DNA of 7,902 nt from Gemmatimonadales bacterium (lineage in GTDB: Bacteria; Gemmatimonadota; Gemmatimonadetes; Gemmatimonadales; GWC2-71-9): positions 1 through 7,902 of the forward strand of contig SPDF01000056.1 of NCBI GenBank assembly GCA_004525055.1, read 5' to 3'. The notes below the pieces were generated by a model. It had not been told where the DNA came from, did not search any database, and saw only the letters and a program-made list of their open reading frames with translations. Below, piece by piece: positions 6,320-7,902 of the stretch. How positions within the stretch are numbered: the stretch's first letter is position 1; each line of letters opens with the position of its first letter. A program made the translations under genes and the position numbers.

Positions 6320-7441
6320 TCACGGAGCCACGCCGGAGGCCGGGGTCGGCGGCGGGATCGGAATCGGCTTGCCGACGTTGGCCTTTTCCCACGCCCGCAC
6401 CTTGACCCGGGCGGCGTCGAACAGCCTCTGGTAGTTGCCGAGTCGCACCTGGTAGCTGGCCTCAGGAGTGAGCGCCTTCCAGAGCGGCGCATAGGCGTTG
6501 TAGACCGCCATCGGCGCGTCCAGGCTGGCCGGCGCCACGACGTCGGTGCCGAAGAGGAATCGGTCGGGATACTTGTTGATCAGCGCCGCCGTGGCCGCGA
6601 TGGCCTCCGGGCTCGAGGTGATGTACTTGGCGGTCTCGTCCCACGAGATGTCGATGTACACGTGCGAGATCTTCGGGTCGGCCAGCGCCACGTCGAGGAG
6701 GGCGAGCTGGTCCGTGACCGGCCGCACGATCCGCCCCAGCCCGATGTGCGCCCAGATGATGGTGCTGTTCGGGTGCCGTTCGAAGAGCGCCCGCATCTGC
6801 GGGAGGAGATAGGGGTCCTGGCCGTCCTTCGGGAACGGCATGTTGAGGTCGTTATGCAGGATCGCCACCAGCCCCGTTTCAGCGGTGAAGTCGAAGAGGC
6901 GGTCGAGGGCGGGATTGGTAAGGCTCGCCGGCCCCCCCGCGATCTTGGCGGAGACGAATTCCTTGTGGATCGAGAACTCCCCGATACCGGAGAAGACCCC
7001 GGGGAAGGTCAGCAGCACCCGGCGGACGTGGTCGGCGGCATACATGTCGGCGGGGTTGAAGCCGGTGATCATCGGGTCGAGCCGCGCCTGCTGGTCGGCG
7101 GGCAGCGACCGGTATGCCATCGCGATGAAGGCGTCAGTGAAGGAGTAGTAGTAGAGCGGCGCATCCGACTGCAGGTAATAGGTGGGCGCAAAGTTCCCCG
7201 AGTTGCCGTAGGCCCACTCCTGCTGCAGCGGAATGCCGAAGAGGGTTGAGCGGCAGACCGTCGTGCCCATCATCCGGACGTAGTCGACGACGGGCGTCCC
7301 CGCCTGGATGTAGTTGGTCAGGTGGAAGTGCGAGTCGCTGTACTTGGCGTTGGCGCACGTGGCATCCTGCCCGACTGCCGGACGGACCGCCACGAGTACC
7401 AGCGCCGCCCCGGCGATGAGCACGGTCACGATCCGTCTCAT
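6320..7441 (-). CDS. Secreted amidohydrolase-family metal-dependent hydrolase (Amidohydro_2-like)
   Basis: The 373-residue precursor has a Sec signal peptide: MRRIV, a hydrophobic core to about residue 20, and likely cleavage near PAVG-QDA (residue 24). The mature protein is a TIM-barrel hydrolase. The metal-binding HxH is in DSHFH (His38, His40), followed by GIGEFSIH (Glu155), ILHNDLNMPF (His196), IIWAHIGLGR (His232) and FLFGTDVV (Asp300), the order expected for the amidohydrolase superfamily, PF04909-like branch. Members of that branch hydrolyse or decarboxylate varied cyclic and aromatic substrates, and the substrate here is unknown. The C-terminus ends in a proline-rich tail (PIPIPPPTPASGVAP). 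Start choice is supported by GAGGT six bases upstream (complement of 7448-7452). It stands 109 bases from the methyltransferase and 78 bases from the regulator, so it may be its own unit. A periplasmic location is inferred. Confidence 0.85.
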   Translation of the reverse strand: MRRIVTVLIAGAALVLVAVRPAVGQDATCANAKYSDSHFHLTNYIQAGTPVVDYVRMMGTTVCRSTLFGIPLQQEWAYGNSGNFAPTYYLQSDAPLYYYSFTDAFIAMAYRSLPADQQARLDPMITGFNPADMYAADHVRRVLLTFPGVFSGIGEFSIHKEFVSAKIAGGPASLTNPALDRLFDFTAETGLVAILHNDLNMPFPKDGQDPYLLPQMRALFERHPNSTIIWAHIGLGRIVRPVTDQLALLDVALADPKISHVYIDISWDETAKYITSSPEAIAATAALINKYPDRFLFGTDVVAPASLDAPMAVYNAYAPLWKALTPEASYQVRLGNYQRLFDAARVKVRAWEKANVGKPIPIPPPTPASGVAP

Positions 7442-7550
7442 GTGACTACCTCGGCGTATGTCGATTGATGGGCGTTGAGCGTCGAGTGGAGTCTAGGCCG
7501 GAGGCGGGGAGGCGTAACCTCGGGATTTTACGGGGCTGGATGCAGCAAAA
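7442..7550 (-). promoter_or_regulatory. Intergenic leader of the amidohydrolase with direct repeat TTACGGGG
   Basis: This is the longest gap in the window. On the plus strand TTACGGGG occurs at 7528-7535 and again at 7551-7558 (the second overlaps the methyltransferase stop), 23 bases apart, about two helical turns. It might be a regulator-binding site or chance. I see a TAAAAT-like and a TAGACT-like box on the minus strand but no well-spaced -35, so no promoter is called with confidence. Confidence 0.2.
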
Positions 7551-7902
7551 TTACGGGGTGGCGGGATACCGATAGAGGCGAATGCGGAGTCCACCGGTCG
7601 ATGTATCGAGGATGGGCTCGACCGGCAGACCGGTGGCGGTGGCCAGCGCCGGATCGGAGGTCACGAAGCCGAGCGACCAGGCGGCGAGCGGGCCGCGCAT
7701 CGCGTTGCCGAGCGAGGCGTAGAGGTCCCGCAGCCGGCCGCTCTCGCCGACCCGGACCCCGTAGGGCGGATTCGTCAGGACGAGCCCCGGCGAGACTGCC
7801 GCCACCTCGGGATCGGACAGGGTATTGGTGAGTGCGGCGCGGAGAATCGACAGGTCACCCGCGACCCCGGCCCGCTCGGCGTTGGCGGCACAGGCCTCCA
7901 CC
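7551..7902 (-). CDS. RNA N-methyltransferase (RlmL/THUMP-type, UPF0020 family), C-terminal fragment cut by window edge
   Basis: About 117 C-terminal residues of a SAM-dependent methyltransferase are present, and the frame stays open to the window end. The catalytic motif IV NPPYG is in LVLTNPPYGVRVG, followed by LRDLYASLGNAMR, as in the 23S rRNA guanine-N2 methyltransferase RlmL and related THUMP-domain enzymes. The upstream segment EACAANAERAGV matches the stretch between SAM motifs II and III ('A--NA-RAG'). These enzymes act in the cytosol on rRNA or tRNA bases. The exact target cannot be told without the N-terminal THUMP part. A GTG at 7901 is within the coding sequence and is not the true start. 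It is a housekeeping gene, probably unrelated to the sulfur genes. Confidence 0.82.
   Translation of the reverse strand, partial: VEACAANAERAGVAGDLSILRAALTNTLSDPEVAAVSPGLVLTNPPYGVRVGESGRLRDLYASLGNAMRGPLAAWSLGFVTSDPALATATGLPVEPILDTSTGGLRIRLYRYPATP

Noticed and set aside
6223..6492. Minus-strand 89-codon frame overlapping the amidohydrolase end and regulator start
   Set aside because: Arg- and Ser-rich out-of-frame translation, overlapping two better supported genes.

Overview
The window is GC-rich bacterial DNA in which every supportable gene lies on the minus strand, so transcription runs from high to low coordinates. The tight packing, Shine-Dalgarno sequences of the GGAGG type and one gene with a Sec signal peptide fit a GC-rich Gram-negative. 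A Gemmatimonadota-, Acidobacteriota- or NC10-like environmental lineage is possible, but the sequence alone does not settle it. I see no tRNA, rRNA, insertion sequence, CRISPR array or replication origin, and no gene-free stretch over about 110 bases.

In transcription order: (1) 7902-7551 is the C-terminal end of an RNA N-methyltransferase with the NPPY motif. (2) 7441-6320 is a secreted metal-dependent amidohydrolase. (3) 6241-5855 is a receiver-only response regulator. (4) 5808-4567 is a cytosolic protein that resembles DszB, the sulfinate desulfinase, and keeps its Cys/His/Arg active-site trio. (5) 4489-2795 is a CoA-disulfide/persulfide reductase with a C-terminal rhodanese domain. (6) 2760-2650 is a 36-residue remnant that looks like the two ends of a Ca2+/H+ antiporter joined together. 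(7) 2632-2264 is a class II glutamine amidotransferase lacking its middle. (8) 2233-989 is glutamate dehydrogenase. (9) 949-71 is a bile-acid:sodium-symporter-family transporter. (10) From 74 to the window edge is the first 24 codons of a SulP anion permease, overlapping the previous stop as ATGA.

Genes 3 to 10 are separated by 17 to 77 bases or overlap, so they may form one long transcription unit. A perfect 11-bp stem-loop lies between the desulfinase-like gene and the reductase. The common theme is sulfur: a putative C-S-cleaving sulfinate desulfinase that would release sulfite, a persulfide/CoA-disulfide reductase with rhodanese, and a sulfate-type permease. The glutamate dehydrogenase and BASS transporter fit general assimilation of nitrogen and organic acids. 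That these genes work as one pathway is inference.

Two points deserve attention. The desulfinase-like gene would probably be labelled an ABC substrate-binding protein by default, yet it has no signal peptide, no transporter partners in view, and the DszB catalytic residues at matching positions. Also, two adjacent genes (6 and 7) both keep intact 5' and 3' ends, in frame, but lack their middles. This suggests two internal deletions or an assembly collapse.
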